From the NCBI GenBank assembly GCA_020099315.1, contig CP083650.1:310001-374000 (forward strand): a stretch of DNA of 64,000 nt, written 5' to 3'. Shown here in pieces: positions 6,927 to 15,523 of the stretch. Each line of letters begins with the position of its first letter. The stretch's first letter is position 1. The stretch is from Citrobacter europaeus (lineage in GTDB: Bacteria > Pseudomonadota > Gammaproteobacteria > Enterobacterales > Enterobacteriaceae). The notes under the pieces are model-generated. The model made no database searches. It was given only the letters and a program-made list of their open reading frames with translations, and was not told the DNA's origin. The position numbers and the translations under genes are program-made.

Positions 6927-8072
6927 TTACTGCAGTTTTTCAAGAATGCGCCAGGCGGCCTCGACGCGAGCAGGGTTTGGATAGCTCTTGTTTGCCAGCA
7001 TCACAATGCCAAGGTTTTTTTCTGGAACGAAAGCAACGTAGCTGCCGAATCCGCCAGTGGAGCCCGTTTTATGCACCCATGATGCTTTCACAGCAGGCGC
7101 GGGCGGGTTTACCTCAACGGCGGGAAGCGCTGCCAGCGCCACTTTGCTGTCGCTACCGTTAATTATCGAGTCGGCTTTCAGCGGCCAGTTCAGCATCTCC
7201 CAGCCCAGACCCTGGTACATATCGCCAATACGCCAGTAACGTGACTGCGCAAGCTTGATTCCCTGCTGGAGCGTTTTCTCCTGAACCTGGCTGGCATCCA
7301 TGTTGGCCTGGACCCAGCGGGTCATATCGACAACGCTTGATTTTACCCCATAGGCTTCGGCATCAAGTTGGCCAGGGGATACATGCACAGGCTTTCCTTC
7401 GCGATAGCCCCATGCATAATCTTTTTGTTCGCTTTGTGGAACCGTAATCCATGTATGCGCCAGTTTTAAGGGCTGCAGGACGCGGGTGGTCATCGCCTCT
7501 TCGTAGCTCATGCCCGAAGGTTTCACCGCCAGTGCGCCAAACAGACCAATGCTGGAGTTAGCGTAAAGACGTTTAGCGCCCGGGGCCCATTGTGGCTGCC
7601 AGTTTTGATAAAAACGCAGTAAGGCGGCTTTATCCGTGACGTCGTCGGGAACCTGAAGCGGCAGGCCGCCTGCCGTGTAGGTCGCTAAGTGCAGCAGGCT
7701 GATATCCTGCCACTGCTTACCCGTCAGCTCAGGCCAGTATTGCGTGACCGGATCGCTGAGCTTGATTTCGCCGCGAGCGATAGCATCGCCGGCCAGCACG
7801 CCGTTGAACGTTTTACTGACCGAGCCGAGTTCAAACAGCGTTTGCTGAGTGACTGGACGGTTATTGGCGATATCAGCTTTACCCCAGGTAAAGTAATAAG
7901 GTTTTCCCTGGTAGATAATCGCAACAGCCATACCCGGAATAGCCTGCTCCTGCATCAGCGGTGTGATGGTGCGGTTAACGATATCGGCAATTTGTTGTTC
8001 TGTTTTTGCGGCGGCAAAGGTGGAAAAAGAGGCTGTCAGCAGCAGCGCGCAGCATATCGATTTTTTCATCAT
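6927..8072 (-). CDS. ampC: Class C beta-lactamase, CMY-2/C. freundii AmpC family
   Basis: This encodes a 381-residue periplasmic serine cephalosporinase. A 20-residue signal peptide (MMKKSICCALLL to STFA) precedes mature AAKTEQQ. All catalytic motifs are present: SVSK with the nucleophile, YAN, and KTG. The ATG at 8072 is chosen over an in-frame upstream start that would add 28 non-conserved residues and remove the signal peptide from the terminus. By memory the sequence differs from plasmid CMY-2 at roughly twenty positions, so it is a related but distinct allele; I do not assign a number. The divergent ampR and its operator indicate inducible expression. Confidence 0.97.
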   Translation of the reverse strand: MMKKSICCALLLTASFSTFAAAKTEQQIADIVNRTITPLMQEQAIPGMAVAIIYQGKPYYFTWGKADIANNRPVTQQTLFELGSVSKTFNGVLAGDAIARGEIKLSDPVTQYWPELTGKQWQDISLLHLATYTAGGLPLQVPDDVTDKAALLRFYQNWQPQWAPGAKRLYANSSIGLFGALAVKPSGMSYEEAMTTRVLQPLKLAHTWITVPQSEQKDYAWGYREGKPVHVSPGQLDAEAYGVKSSVVDMTRWVQANMDASQVQEKTLQQGIKLAQSRYWRIGDMYQGLGWEMLNWPLKADSIINGSDSKVALAALPAVEVNPPAPAVKASWVHKTGSTGGFGSYVAFVPEKNLGIVMLANKSYPNPARVEAAWRILEKLQ

Positions 8073-8203
8073 GAAATTTTTTCCGTCATTAAAAGCGTAA
8101 GGGTGTCCGGGCCCGTCAGACGCAATCAGTGTGTTTGATTTGCATCGTGTTGACAAACGGTTAAATTTAGCAGCAGGTATAAGTTTTTCTAACAGGCCAG
8201 ATA
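8073..8203. promoter_or_regulatory. ampC-ampR divergent promoter and AmpR operator
   Basis: This 131 bp spacer separates the divergent start codons. The AmpR-type operator core CTGCTGCTAAATTT reads on the minus strand at about 8163-8176. For ampC, TTGTCA (8151-8156) and CACACT (8128-8133), 17 bp apart, form a plausible weak -35/-10 pair immediately downstream of the operator. The ampR promoter must overlap the same region, as expected for a LysR regulator that represses itself. No E. coli-type attenuator is needed here because ampC has its own spacer. Confidence 0.8.
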
Positions 8204-9079
8204 ATGACGCGTAGCTATATCCCCCTAAACTCGCTGCGGGCTTTTGAAGCAGCGGCCAGACATCTTAGTTTTACCCGCGCTGCGATTGAACTCAATGTGA
8301 CGCATTCTGCCATCAGCCAGCATGTAAAAGCGCTGGAGCAACAGCTGAATTGTCAGCTTTTTGTGCGTGGCTCTCGAGGATTAATGCTGACGACTGAAGG
8401 AGAGAGTCTGTTACCTGTACTTAATGACTCTTTCGATCGTATGGCCGGGATGCTGGATCGTTTTGCCACAAAACAGACTCAGGAAAAACTTAAAATTGGC
8501 GTAGTGGGGACTTTTGCGGTCGGCTGTCTTTTCCCGCTGCTGAGCGATTTTAAGCGCAACTGCCCGCATATTGATTTACATATTTCCACCCACAATAATC
8601 GTGTGGATCCCGCCGCCGAAGGGCTGGATTATACCATTCGCTACGGAGGGGGAGCCTGGCACGATACCGACGCGCAATATTTGTGTAGCGCGCCGATGTC
8701 TCCGCTGTGTTCGCCAACGTTGGCCTCGCAGATTAAAGCGCCAGCGGACATCCTGAAATTTCCGTTATTGCGATCGTATCGACGTGATGAATGGACGCTT
8801 TGGATGCAGGCCGCCGGAGAAGCGCCTCCGTCACCGACGCACAACGTGGTGGTGTTTGACTCGTCCGTCACCATGCTGGAAGCCGCGCAGGCGGGGATCG
8901 GTGTGGCAATTGCACCGGTCAGAATGTTCAGGCACTTGCTTGGCAGTGAACGTATCGTTCAGCCGTTTTTAACGCAGATTGATCTGGGGAGCTACTGGAT
9001 GACGCGTTTGCAATCTCGTCCGGAGACACCCGCGATGCGCGAATTTTCCCGTTGGTTAACCGGGGTGCTGCACCAATAA
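8204..9079 (+). CDS. ampR: LysR-type regulator of ampC
   Basis: This 291-residue regulator has an N-terminal winged helix-turn-helix (LRAFEAAARHLSFTRAAIELNVTHSAISQHVKALE region, about residues 7-64) and a C-terminal effector domain. AmpR senses muropeptides from cell-wall recycling: UDP-MurNAc-pentapeptide keeps it a repressor, and anhydro-muropeptides turn it into an activator of ampC. It is divergent from ampC and converges on frdD, which is the known C. freundii arrangement; E. coli lacks ampR at this place. Confidence 0.97.
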   Translation: MTRSYIPLNSLRAFEAAARHLSFTRAAIELNVTHSAISQHVKALEQQLNCQLFVRGSRGLMLTTEGESLLPVLNDSFDRMAGMLDRFATKQTQEKLKIGVVGTFAVGCLFPLLSDFKRNCPHIDLHISTHNNRVDPAAEGLDYTIRYGGGAWHDTDAQYLCSAPMSPLCSPTLASQIKAPADILKFPLLRSYRRDEWTLWMQAAGEAPPSPTHNVVVFDSSVTMLEAAQAGIGVAIAPVRMFRHLLGSERIVQPFLTQIDLGSYWMTRLQSRPETPAMREFSRWLTGVLHQ

Positions 9080-9102
9080 AAAGGCCCGCCAATGGCGGGC
9101 CT
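9078..9102 (-). terminator. frd operon terminator
   Basis: A perfect 9-bp stem (AGGCCCGCC / GGCGGGCCT) with an AAT loop is followed on the minus strand by TTTTTATT. It terminates frdABCD and overlaps the end of ampR by two bases. Confidence 0.88.
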
Positions 9103-9119
9103 GATAATTACGCATGCGA

Positions 9120-9476
9120 TTAGATGGTCAGAATACCAATAGCCGTTACAACGGTCAGGATAGCTGCCAGTCCGTAGAATACCCATTTGCCAGCAGGCAC
9201 GTGGATTTTCAGGTCATGCATCGCGTGGTGCATACGGTGTAAACCGCACCACAGCGGCAGAACGATCATCAGGAACAGAAACGCACGTCCGATGAAGCTC
9301 TGCGCGAATGCCAGTACGCGTTCATAGCTGAAAGCATCAGGAACAAAGCCCAGCGGCAGCATAATGCCTACCAGCAGGATCATCACCGGCGCAATGATAG
9401 CGCTCCACATACCGCCTGCACCAAACAGGCCCCAGAATACGGGTTCGTCAGAGCGTTTTGGATTTGGATTAATCAT
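9120..9476 (-). CDS. frdD: Fumarate reductase membrane anchor subunit D
   Basis: This 118-residue inner-membrane anchor has three hydrophobic helices and helps bind menaquinol in quinol:fumarate reductase. The start MINPNPKRSDEP at 9476 is chosen over an upstream in-frame start because it matches the family N-terminus. It is the last gene of frdABCD, with 10 bp to frdC. In E. coli the ampC promoter lies inside frdD; here ampR separates them, and one residue is missing around GFVPDAFS compared with E. coli. Confidence 0.97.
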   Translation of the reverse strand: MINPNPKRSDEPVFWGLFGAGGMWSAIIAPVMILLVGIMLPLGFVPDAFSYERVLAFAQSFIGRAFLFLMIVLPLWCGLHRMHHAMHDLKIHVPAGKWVFYGLAAILTVVTAIGILTI

Positions 9477-9486
9477 TCCGGACTCC

Positions 9487-9882
9487 TTACCAGAACAGGG
9501 CAACAAACAGTATTACTACTGTCGCAACCACAGTGACTGCCCAGAGACCTTTGATGATCGGCTCTGGCCCCATTTTTTCGTCTTTTACGATGATGTTGGC
9601 CGCTTTTGGCGCCAGCTCAAACCAGGTTTTGGTATGCAGCAGCGCTGCAGCCAGGGCGATAATATTAAGGATTACCACCACCGGGTTTTGCAAAAAGGCG
9701 ACAAAGCCCATCCAGGACTCTGCACCATGCTTGAGTGCAAACAGGCCGATAATCAGTTCAATGCTGAACCAGACTGCCGGAACTGCCGTGCCTTCACGCA
9801 GCATGTAAAAACGATAAAATGGCAGCTTTTTCCACCAGGTGGACGTCATTGGCCGCACATAGGCTTTGCGTTTAGTCGTCAT
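9487..9882 (-). CDS. frdC: Fumarate reductase membrane anchor subunit C
   Basis: This 131-residue anchor subunit has three predicted membrane helices and pairs with FrdD to hold the catalytic FrdAB dimer on the inner membrane and transfer electrons from menaquinol. Start MTTKRKAYVRPMTSTWWKKLP is typical, with the conserved glutamate-containing ELIIGLFALKHG segment. It begins 10 bp after frdB. Confidence 0.98.
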   Translation of the reverse strand: MTTKRKAYVRPMTSTWWKKLPFYRFYMLREGTAVPAVWFSIELIIGLFALKHGAESWMGFVAFLQNPVVVILNIIALAAALLHTKTWFELAPKAANIIVKDEKMGPEPIIKGLWAVTVVATVVILFVALFW

Positions 9883-9892
9883 CGTGCACTCC

Positions 9893-10627
9893 TTAGCGTG
9901 GTTTCAGGGTAGCGATAAGAAAGTCTTTTGAACTTTCAACTTTACCCTGCTGAATGGCCGCAGCCGGATCGACGTGTTTCGGGCAGACTTCGGAGCAGTA
10001 GCCCACGAAAGTACAGGTCCAGACGCCGTTCGGGCTGTTCAACTGAGCCATACGCTCCTTCTTACCGTGGTCGCGGCTATCTTCGTTGTAGCGATGCGCC
10101 AGCGTAATCGCAGCCGGTCCAATGAACTCTGGGTTCAGGCCGAACTGCGGGCACGCGGCGTAGCACAGACCACAGTTGATGCAACCGGAGAACTGATGAT
10201 ACTTCGCCATCTGCGCCGGAGTTTGGGTGTTTGGACCCTGATCCGGTGTACGCGGGTTACCGATGATGTACGGTTTGATCGCTTCCAGGCTTTCGATAAA
10301 GTGCGTCATGTCGACGATCAGATCGCGCTCAATCGGGAAGTTGCCCAGCGCTTCAACCTTCATGCCGTTTGTGTAATCACGCAGGAAGGTTTTGCACGCC
10401 AGTTTCGGTACATTGTTGACCATCATGCCGCAGGAGCCACAGATTGCCATACGGCAGGACCAGCGGTAGCTCAGATCCGGTGCCAGGTTATCCTTGATGT
10501 AGCCCAGCGCATCCAGCAGCGACGTGGTTTCATCATAAGGAACTTCGTAGAAAGCACTGTGCGGCGCGGTATCGGTTTCCGGGTTATAGCGCACCACCTC
10601 AACTTTCAGGTTTTTCATCTCAGCCAT
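9893..10627 (-). CDS. frdB: Fumarate reductase iron-sulfur subunit
   Basis: This 244-residue subunit carries the three electron-transfer clusters. The [2Fe-2S] ligands are in SCRMAICGSCGMMV and LACKTF; the [4Fe-4S]/[3Fe-4S] ligands are in CINCGLCYAACPQFG and YCSEVCPKHVDP. The ATG at 10627 (MAEMKNLKVEVV) is chosen over a longer basic N-terminal extension that would lie in the frdA frame. It overlaps frdA by 8 bases, indicating translational coupling. Confidence 0.98.
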   Translation of the reverse strand: MAEMKNLKVEVVRYNPETDTAPHSAFYEVPYDETTSLLDALGYIKDNLAPDLSYRWSCRMAICGSCGMMVNNVPKLACKTFLRDYTNGMKVEALGNFPIERDLIVDMTHFIESLEAIKPYIIGNPRTPDQGPNTQTPAQMAKYHQFSGCINCGLCYAACPQFGLNPEFIGPAAITLAHRYNEDSRDHGKKERMAQLNSPNGVWTCTFVGYCSEVCPKHVDPAAAIQQGKVESSKDFLIATLKPR

Positions 10628-12410
10628 TCGCCTTCTCCTTCTTATCGGCTGCTTCCGCTTCGCCACCGTAAACACGTTTAGCCGGTGGCAGAGTGGTGAT
10701 TTTCACGTCGCTGTATTCCAGACGAGTCGTGCCGTCAGCATCGCGGAAGGCGAGGGTGTGTTTGAGGAAGTTCACATCGTCACGCTCGGTGCAGCCTTCA
10801 TCCAGACGCTGGTGCGCGCCGCGGGATTCTTTACGCGCCAGAGCAGAGTGAGCCATACATTCTGCAACGTTCAGACCGTGACCCAGTTCGATGGTGTACA
10901 GCAGGTCGGTGTTGAAGACGCTGGAGGTATCAGTGATACGTACGCGCTTGAAGCGTTCCTGCAGTTCCGCCAGCTTATCAACGGTTTTCTGCATGAGTTC
11001 CGGCGTACGGTAGATACCGCAACCTTCTTCCATGGACAGGCCCATTTCGTCACGGATCTTAGACCAGTTTTCGTTACCTTCCTGGTTAACCAGATCTTTC
11101 AGACGTTTTTCAACGCCAGCAACCTGCGCATCGAGCGCGGCGCTGTTTGCTGCGCCAGCCGTTGCAGCGCGTTCTGCAGCCTGTTCACCGGCCATACGAC
11201 CGAAGACCACCAGTTCTGCCAGGGAGTTAGAACCCAGACGGTTAGCGCCATGCAGACCAACAGAGGAACATTCGCCGACAGCGAACAGACCTTTAATGCG
11301 GGTTTCACAGTGCTGATCGGTTTCGATACCGCCCATGGTGTAGTGCGCGGTCGGACGTACCGGGATCGGTTCTTTAACCGGATCGACACCCACGTAGGCT
11401 TTCGCCAGTTCGCAGATGAACGGTAAACGTTCGAGCAGTTTTTTCTCGCCGAGATGACGCAGGTCGAGGTAAACCACATCGCCACGCGGAGTGGAAATGG
11501 TGTTGCCTTTGCGCCATTCGTGCCAGAAAGCCTGAGATACTTTGTCGCGCGGACCGAGTTCCATGTATTTGTTTTTCGGCTCGCCCAGCGGAGTTTCCGG
11601 ACCCATGCCGTAGTCTTGCAGATAACGGTAGCCGTTTTTGTTGACCAGGATACCGCCTTCACCACGGCAGCCTTCCGTCATCAGGATACCGGAGCCTGGC
11701 AGACCCGTCGGGTGATACTGAACGAATTCCATATCACGCAGCGGAACGCCGTGGCTCAGCGCCATGCCCATACCGTCGCCGGTTACGATGCCGCCGTTGG
11801 TGTTGTAACGGTAAACACGACCTGCGCCGCCCGTTGCCATCACGACTGCGTTAGCACGGATTTGCATCAGCGTGCCTTCCATCATGTTCATGGCAACCAG
11901 GCCGCGAGCATGACCATCGTCAACCAGGATATCCAGAACGAAGTGTTCGTCAAAACGCTGAATCTGCGGGAACTGCAAAGATGTCTGGAACAGCGTATGC
12001 AACATATGGAAGCCGGTTTTATCCGCGGCAAACCAGGTACGCTCGATTTTCATACCGCCGAAGCGACGCACGTTGACGCTACCGTCTTCACGACGGCTCC
12101 ATGGGCAGCCCCATTGTTCCAGTTGCGTCATTTCAGTTGGGCAGTGGTGGACAAAGTAATCCACGACATCCTGCTCACACAGCCAGTCTCCGCCTGCTAC
12201 CGTATCGTGAAAATGGTAGTCAAAGCTGTCATGATCCTGCGCGACAGCAGCAGAGCCGCCTTCGGCAGCAACGGTATGGCTGCGCATTGGGTACACTTTT
12301 GAGATCAGTGCGATTTTAGCGTTGGGATTTGCTTGTGCGGCAGCAATTGCAGCACGTAATCCCGCGCCACCGGCGCCTATAATGGCAAGATCGGCTTGAA
12401 AGGTTTGCAC
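10620..12410 (-). CDS. frdA: Fumarate reductase flavoprotein subunit
   Basis: This 596-residue catalytic subunit reduces fumarate to succinate in anaerobic respiration. The FAD-binding GAGGAGLRAA lies near the N-terminus and the covalent FAD histidine is in RSHTVAAEGG. A GTG start at 12410 (then QTFQADLAI) is preferred to an ATG 21 codons upstream: a GGAGGAA ribosome site lies just before it and E. coli FrdA also begins there. It is a few residues shorter than E. coli FrdA in the Ala/Lys-rich C-terminus. First gene of frdABCD. Confidence 0.97.
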   Translation of the reverse strand: MQTFQADLAIIGAGGAGLRAAIAAAQANPNAKIALISKVYPMRSHTVAAEGGSAAVAQDHDSFDYHFHDTVAGGDWLCEQDVVDYFVHHCPTEMTQLEQWGCPWSRREDGSVNVRRFGGMKIERTWFAADKTGFHMLHTLFQTSLQFPQIQRFDEHFVLDILVDDGHARGLVAMNMMEGTLMQIRANAVVMATGGAGRVYRYNTNGGIVTGDGMGMALSHGVPLRDMEFVQYHPTGLPGSGILMTEGCRGEGGILVNKNGYRYLQDYGMGPETPLGEPKNKYMELGPRDKVSQAFWHEWRKGNTISTPRGDVVYLDLRHLGEKKLLERLPFICELAKAYVGVDPVKEPIPVRPTAHYTMGGIETDQHCETRIKGLFAVGECSSVGLHGANRLGSNSLAELVVFGRMAGEQAAERAATAGAANSAALDAQVAGVEKRLKDLVNQEGNENWSKIRDEMGLSMEEGCGIYRTPELMQKTVDKLAELQERFKRVRITDTSSVFNTDLLYTIELGHGLNVAECMAHSALARKESRGAHQRLDEGCTERDDVNFLKHTLAFRDADGTTRLEYSDVKITTLPPAKRVYGGEAEAADKKEKANG

Positions 12411-12509
12411 GACATTCCTCCAGATTGTTGTTATTTCATTCCTGCCTGAAATCAGATGCTTCATCGGCTTCAAACAGGTTATGAACGCGTTTCCACTGCT
12501 CCTTTATAG

Positions 12510-12558
12510 GTACAATAGTATAGTCTTAGGGATGTGCGGGAAATTTGACGTGTTCGAT
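12510..12558 (-). promoter_or_regulatory. frdA promoter with FNR site
   Basis: On the minus strand TATACT (12517-12522) is a good -10, giving a start near 12510. A candidate FNR site with a clear GTCAA half (12545-12558) is centred about 41 bp upstream, the class II activator position. The arrangement resembles the E. coli frdA promoter as I recall it. The rest of the 324 bp frdA-epmA spacer is AT-rich, contains a homopolymeric ACCACCCCCCG tract, and holds the divergent epmA promoter; I see no gene in it. Confidence 0.7.
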
Positions 12559-12734
12559 TTTTTTAGCGTATCTAAGGGGGGAATTATCATTGAATTTGAT
12601 TAATTTAATTACTAAACCACCCCCCGTCGCTTTTTTTATCCTATTGCCAGCGCTGATTACTGCTGCGCGAAATTTGTCTCGTTAACGCGATACGAGTAGA
12701 CTTCGTGCCCTTGTCTTAAATCGGAGAAACAAAC

Positions 12735-13712
12735 ATGAGCGAAACGGCAACCTGGCAGCCGAGCGCGTCCATCCCCAATCTGTTAAAACGTGCTGCAATT
12801 ATAGCGGAGATTCGCCGCTTTTTTGCCGATCGTGGCGTGCTTGAGGTTGAGACCCCTTGTATGAGTCAGGCAACGGTAACGGACATTCATCTGTTCCCGT
12901 TCGAAACGCGTTTCGTCGGCCCTGGACATTCCCAGGGAATGAATCTCTATTTAATGACCAGCCCGGAATACCATATGAAGCGCTTGCTGGTGGCAGGGTG
13001 CGGCCCGGTGTATCAACTGTGCCGCAGCTTCCGTAATGAAGAGATGGGGCGCCATCATAACCCTGAATTCACCATGCTTGAGTGGTATCGTCCGCACTAC
13101 GATATGTATCGGCTGATGAATGAGGTGGACGATTTACTCCAGCAGGTGCTGGACTGTTCGCCTGCGGAAAGCCTCTCTTACCAGCAAGCCTTCCAGCGTC
13201 ATCTGGAGATAGACCCGCTGTCTGCGGATAAAACCCAACTGCGGGAAGTGGCGGCGAAGCTGGATCTCAGCAATATCGCAGATACCGAAGAAGACCGGGA
13301 CACCTTGCTGCAGCTGCTGTTTACGATGGGCGTTGAGCCGCATATTGGTAAAGACAAACCGACGTTTGTGTATCATTTCCCGGCCAGCCAGGCATCACTG
13401 GCACAAATCAGCACCGAAGATCATCGCGTGGCTGAACGTTTCGAGGTTTACTATAAAGGTATTGAGCTGGCGAATGGTTTCCATGAACTGACCGACGCGC
13501 GCGAACAGCAGCAACGGTTTGAACAGGATAACCGCAAACGTGCCGCTCGTGGCTTGCCGCAGCAGCCTATTGATACCAATCTGCTTGAAGCGTTAAAAGT
13601 GGGCATGCCGGATTGCTCTGGCGTGGCGCTGGGCGTTGACCGTCTGGTGATGCTGGCGCTGGGCGCAGAGAGCCTGGCCGAGGTTATCGCATTCACCGTC
13701 GATCGCGCATAA
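12735..13712 (+). CDS. epmA: EF-P--lysine ligase
   Basis: This 325-residue class II lysyl-tRNA synthetase paralogue lacks the anticodon-binding domain and instead ligates (R)-beta-lysine to Lys34 of EF-P. Class II motifs are visible: motif 2 around CRSFRNEEMGRHHNPEFTMLEWY and motif 3 around GVALGVDRLVML near the C-terminus. RBS GGAGAA precedes the ATG. It is divergent from frdA, as in E. coli (poxA/genX). Confidence 0.98.
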   Translation: MSETATWQPSASIPNLLKRAAIIAEIRRFFADRGVLEVETPCMSQATVTDIHLFPFETRFVGPGHSQGMNLYLMTSPEYHMKRLLVAGCGPVYQLCRSFRNEEMGRHHNPEFTMLEWYRPHYDMYRLMNEVDDLLQQVLDCSPAESLSYQQAFQRHLEIDPLSADKTQLREVAAKLDLSNIADTEEDRDTLLQLLFTMGVEPHIGKDKPTFVYHFPASQASLAQISTEDHRVAERFEVYYKGIELANGFHELTDAREQQQRFEQDNRKRAARGLPQQPIDTNLLEALKVGMPDCSGVALGVDRLVMLALGAESLAEVIAFTVDRA

Positions 13713-13926
13713 CTTACGCTTCTGTAATACAAAGTGGCGGCAAAATAGCCACTTTGTAGCATATTTTTTCATTTCCCCTCTAATAGCCACAATTTACTCC
13801 TGGATATTTGGTATCGTTCAGGTATCAATTCTGTGTTGATTTTTCTATCGCTGAACTCTGCAAAGAGATCAGTGCCAATCGGTGAGCGGCGTTTGTTAAA
13901 CGCTTGCCAGAGTAAGGGATGGTTTG

Positions 13927-15429
13927 ATGACCCAAACAATAAAAAAGATGAGCCTGATTGGTCTCATCCTCATGATATTTACGTCTGTTTTCGGTTTTGC
14001 TAATAGCCCCTCCGCGTTCTATTTAATGGGGTATAGCGCGATTCCGTGGTATATATTTTCTGCATTATTATTCTTTATCCCATTTGCTTTAATGATGGCG
14101 GAAATGGGATCGGCCTATCGCAAAGAAGAGGGCGGAATCTATTCGTGGATGAATAATAGCGTTGGGCCACGCTATGCATTTATCGGCACGTTTATGTGGT
14201 TTTCTTCCTATGTGATATGGATGGTAAGTACCGCGGCGAAAGTCTGGGTACCTTTTTCAACCTTCTTATTTGGCGCAGACATGACGCAACACTGGCGTAT
14301 CGCGGGGCTTGAGCCTACGCAGGTCGTGGGGCTGCTTGCCGTCGGCTGGATGATTCTGGTGACCTGCGTGGCATCCCGGGGAATTAATAAGATTGCTCGT
14401 ATTACGGCTGTAGGCGGAATTGCCGTAATGTGTCTTAATTTAGTTCTGTTGTTAGTTAGTGTCGCCATTTTGTTATTAACTGGTGGCCACTTTGCACAGG
14501 ATATTAATTTTATCTCTTCGCCTAACCCAGGATATCAGTCCGGGCTGGCAATGTTGTCATTTGTTGTGTTTGCCATTTTTGCTTACGGCGGAATAGAAGC
14601 CGTGGGTGGATTAGTTGATAAAACAGAAAAGCCAGAAAAGAACTTTGCGAAAGGAATTGTCTTTGCCGCTATTGTCATTTCTGTCGGTTATTCACTGGCT
14701 ATATTTTTATGGGGCGTTAGCACCAACTGGCAGCAGGTATTAAGCAATAGCTCGGTTAACCTCGGGAATATTACCTATATCCTGATGAAAAGCCTCGGGA
14801 TGACGTTAGGTAACGCGCTGCATCTTTCCCCTGAAACTGCGATGGCGATGGGCGTGTGGTTCGCGCGTATCACCGGGCTTTCTATGTTCCTCGCCTATAC
14901 CGGCGCTTTTTTCACGCTCAGCTACTCGCCGTTGAAAGCGATTATTCAGGGAACGCCAAAGGCGCTGTGGCCCGCGCCGATGACCAAACTGAATGCGGTG
15001 GGGATGCCGACGACGGCAATGTGGTTGCAGTGCCTGCTGGTGAGCCTGTTTATTCTGCTGGTTTCGTTTGGCGGCGATACGGCTTCAGCGTTCTATAACA
15101 AACTGACCCTGATGGCGAACGTCTCGATGACGCTGCCGTATCTGTTCCTCGCGCTGGCGTTTCCGTTCTTTAAAGCCCGTGTGGGTTTGGAAAGACCGTT
15201 TGTGGTCTTTAAAACCCGGGCAGCGACGTTACTGGCAACCGGCGTGGTCGTACTGGTGGTGACGTTTGCCAACGTGTTCACCATCATCCAGCCGGTGATT
15301 GAAGCTGGGGACTGGAACAGCGCATTGTGGATGACCGGCGGCCCGATCTTCTTCTCGCTGCTGGCGATGGCGATTTATCAGAACTATAGCCGCCGCACGG
15401 CCAACAATCCTGAGTGGGCGGTGGAATAA
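13927..15429 (+). CDS. yjeM: APC-superfamily amino acid/polyamine permease YjeM
   Basis: This 500-residue inner-membrane protein has about twelve hydrophobic helices and resembles glutamate:GABA antiporter-like members of the APC superfamily; its substrate is not known. The ATG at 13927 is preferred to the in-frame TTG immediately before it because AAGGGA lies 7 nt upstream and the family starts MTQTIKKMSLIG. A REP element separates it from the converging mscM. Confidence 0.93.
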   Translation: MTQTIKKMSLIGLILMIFTSVFGFANSPSAFYLMGYSAIPWYIFSALLFFIPFALMMAEMGSAYRKEEGGIYSWMNNSVGPRYAFIGTFMWFSSYVIWMVSTAAKVWVPFSTFLFGADMTQHWRIAGLEPTQVVGLLAVGWMILVTCVASRGINKIARITAVGGIAVMCLNLVLLLVSVAILLLTGGHFAQDINFISSPNPGYQSGLAMLSFVVFAIFAYGGIEAVGGLVDKTEKPEKNFAKGIVFAAIVISVGYSLAIFLWGVSTNWQQVLSNSSVNLGNITYILMKSLGMTLGNALHLSPETAMAMGVWFARITGLSMFLAYTGAFFTLSYSPLKAIIQGTPKALWPAPMTKLNAVGMPTTAMWLQCLLVSLFILLVSFGGDTASAFYNKLTLMANVSMTLPYLFLALAFPFFKARVGLERPFVVFKTRAATLLATGVVVLVVTFANVFTIIQPVIEAGDWNSALWMTGGPIFFSLLAMAIYQNYSRRTANNPEWAVE

Positions 15430-15465
15430 ACGACCTGCCTAATCCGGCCGACAAAGAGGCATCTT

Positions 15466-15503
15466 CGTAGGCCGGATAAGACCCAACGGGTCGCCATCTG
15501 GCA
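15466..15503 (+). repeat. REP element between yjeM and mscM
   Basis: CGTAGGCCGGATAAG followed by CGCCATCTGGCA forms an imperfect REP palindrome in the gap between two converging genes. A partial second copy (AATCCGGCCGAC) lies upstream at about 15441. Confidence 0.8.
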
Positions 15504-15523
15504 TTTCTTGCCAGGATCATGCG

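Noticed and set aside
6927..8156. Longer 409-residue start for ampC
   Set aside because: It would bury the signal peptide and extend into the AmpR-controlled promoter; MMKKS at 8072 is the family start.
11454..12302. 282-codon open frame on the plus strand inside frdA
   Set aside because: It is antisense to a fully conserved frdA and has no recognisable protein features; it is a by-product of frdA codon bias.
12590..12603. FNR-like TTGAATTTGATTAA in the frdA-epmA spacer
   Set aside because: It is centred about 86 bp upstream of the inferred frdA start; the site at 12545-12558 fits the class II position better.
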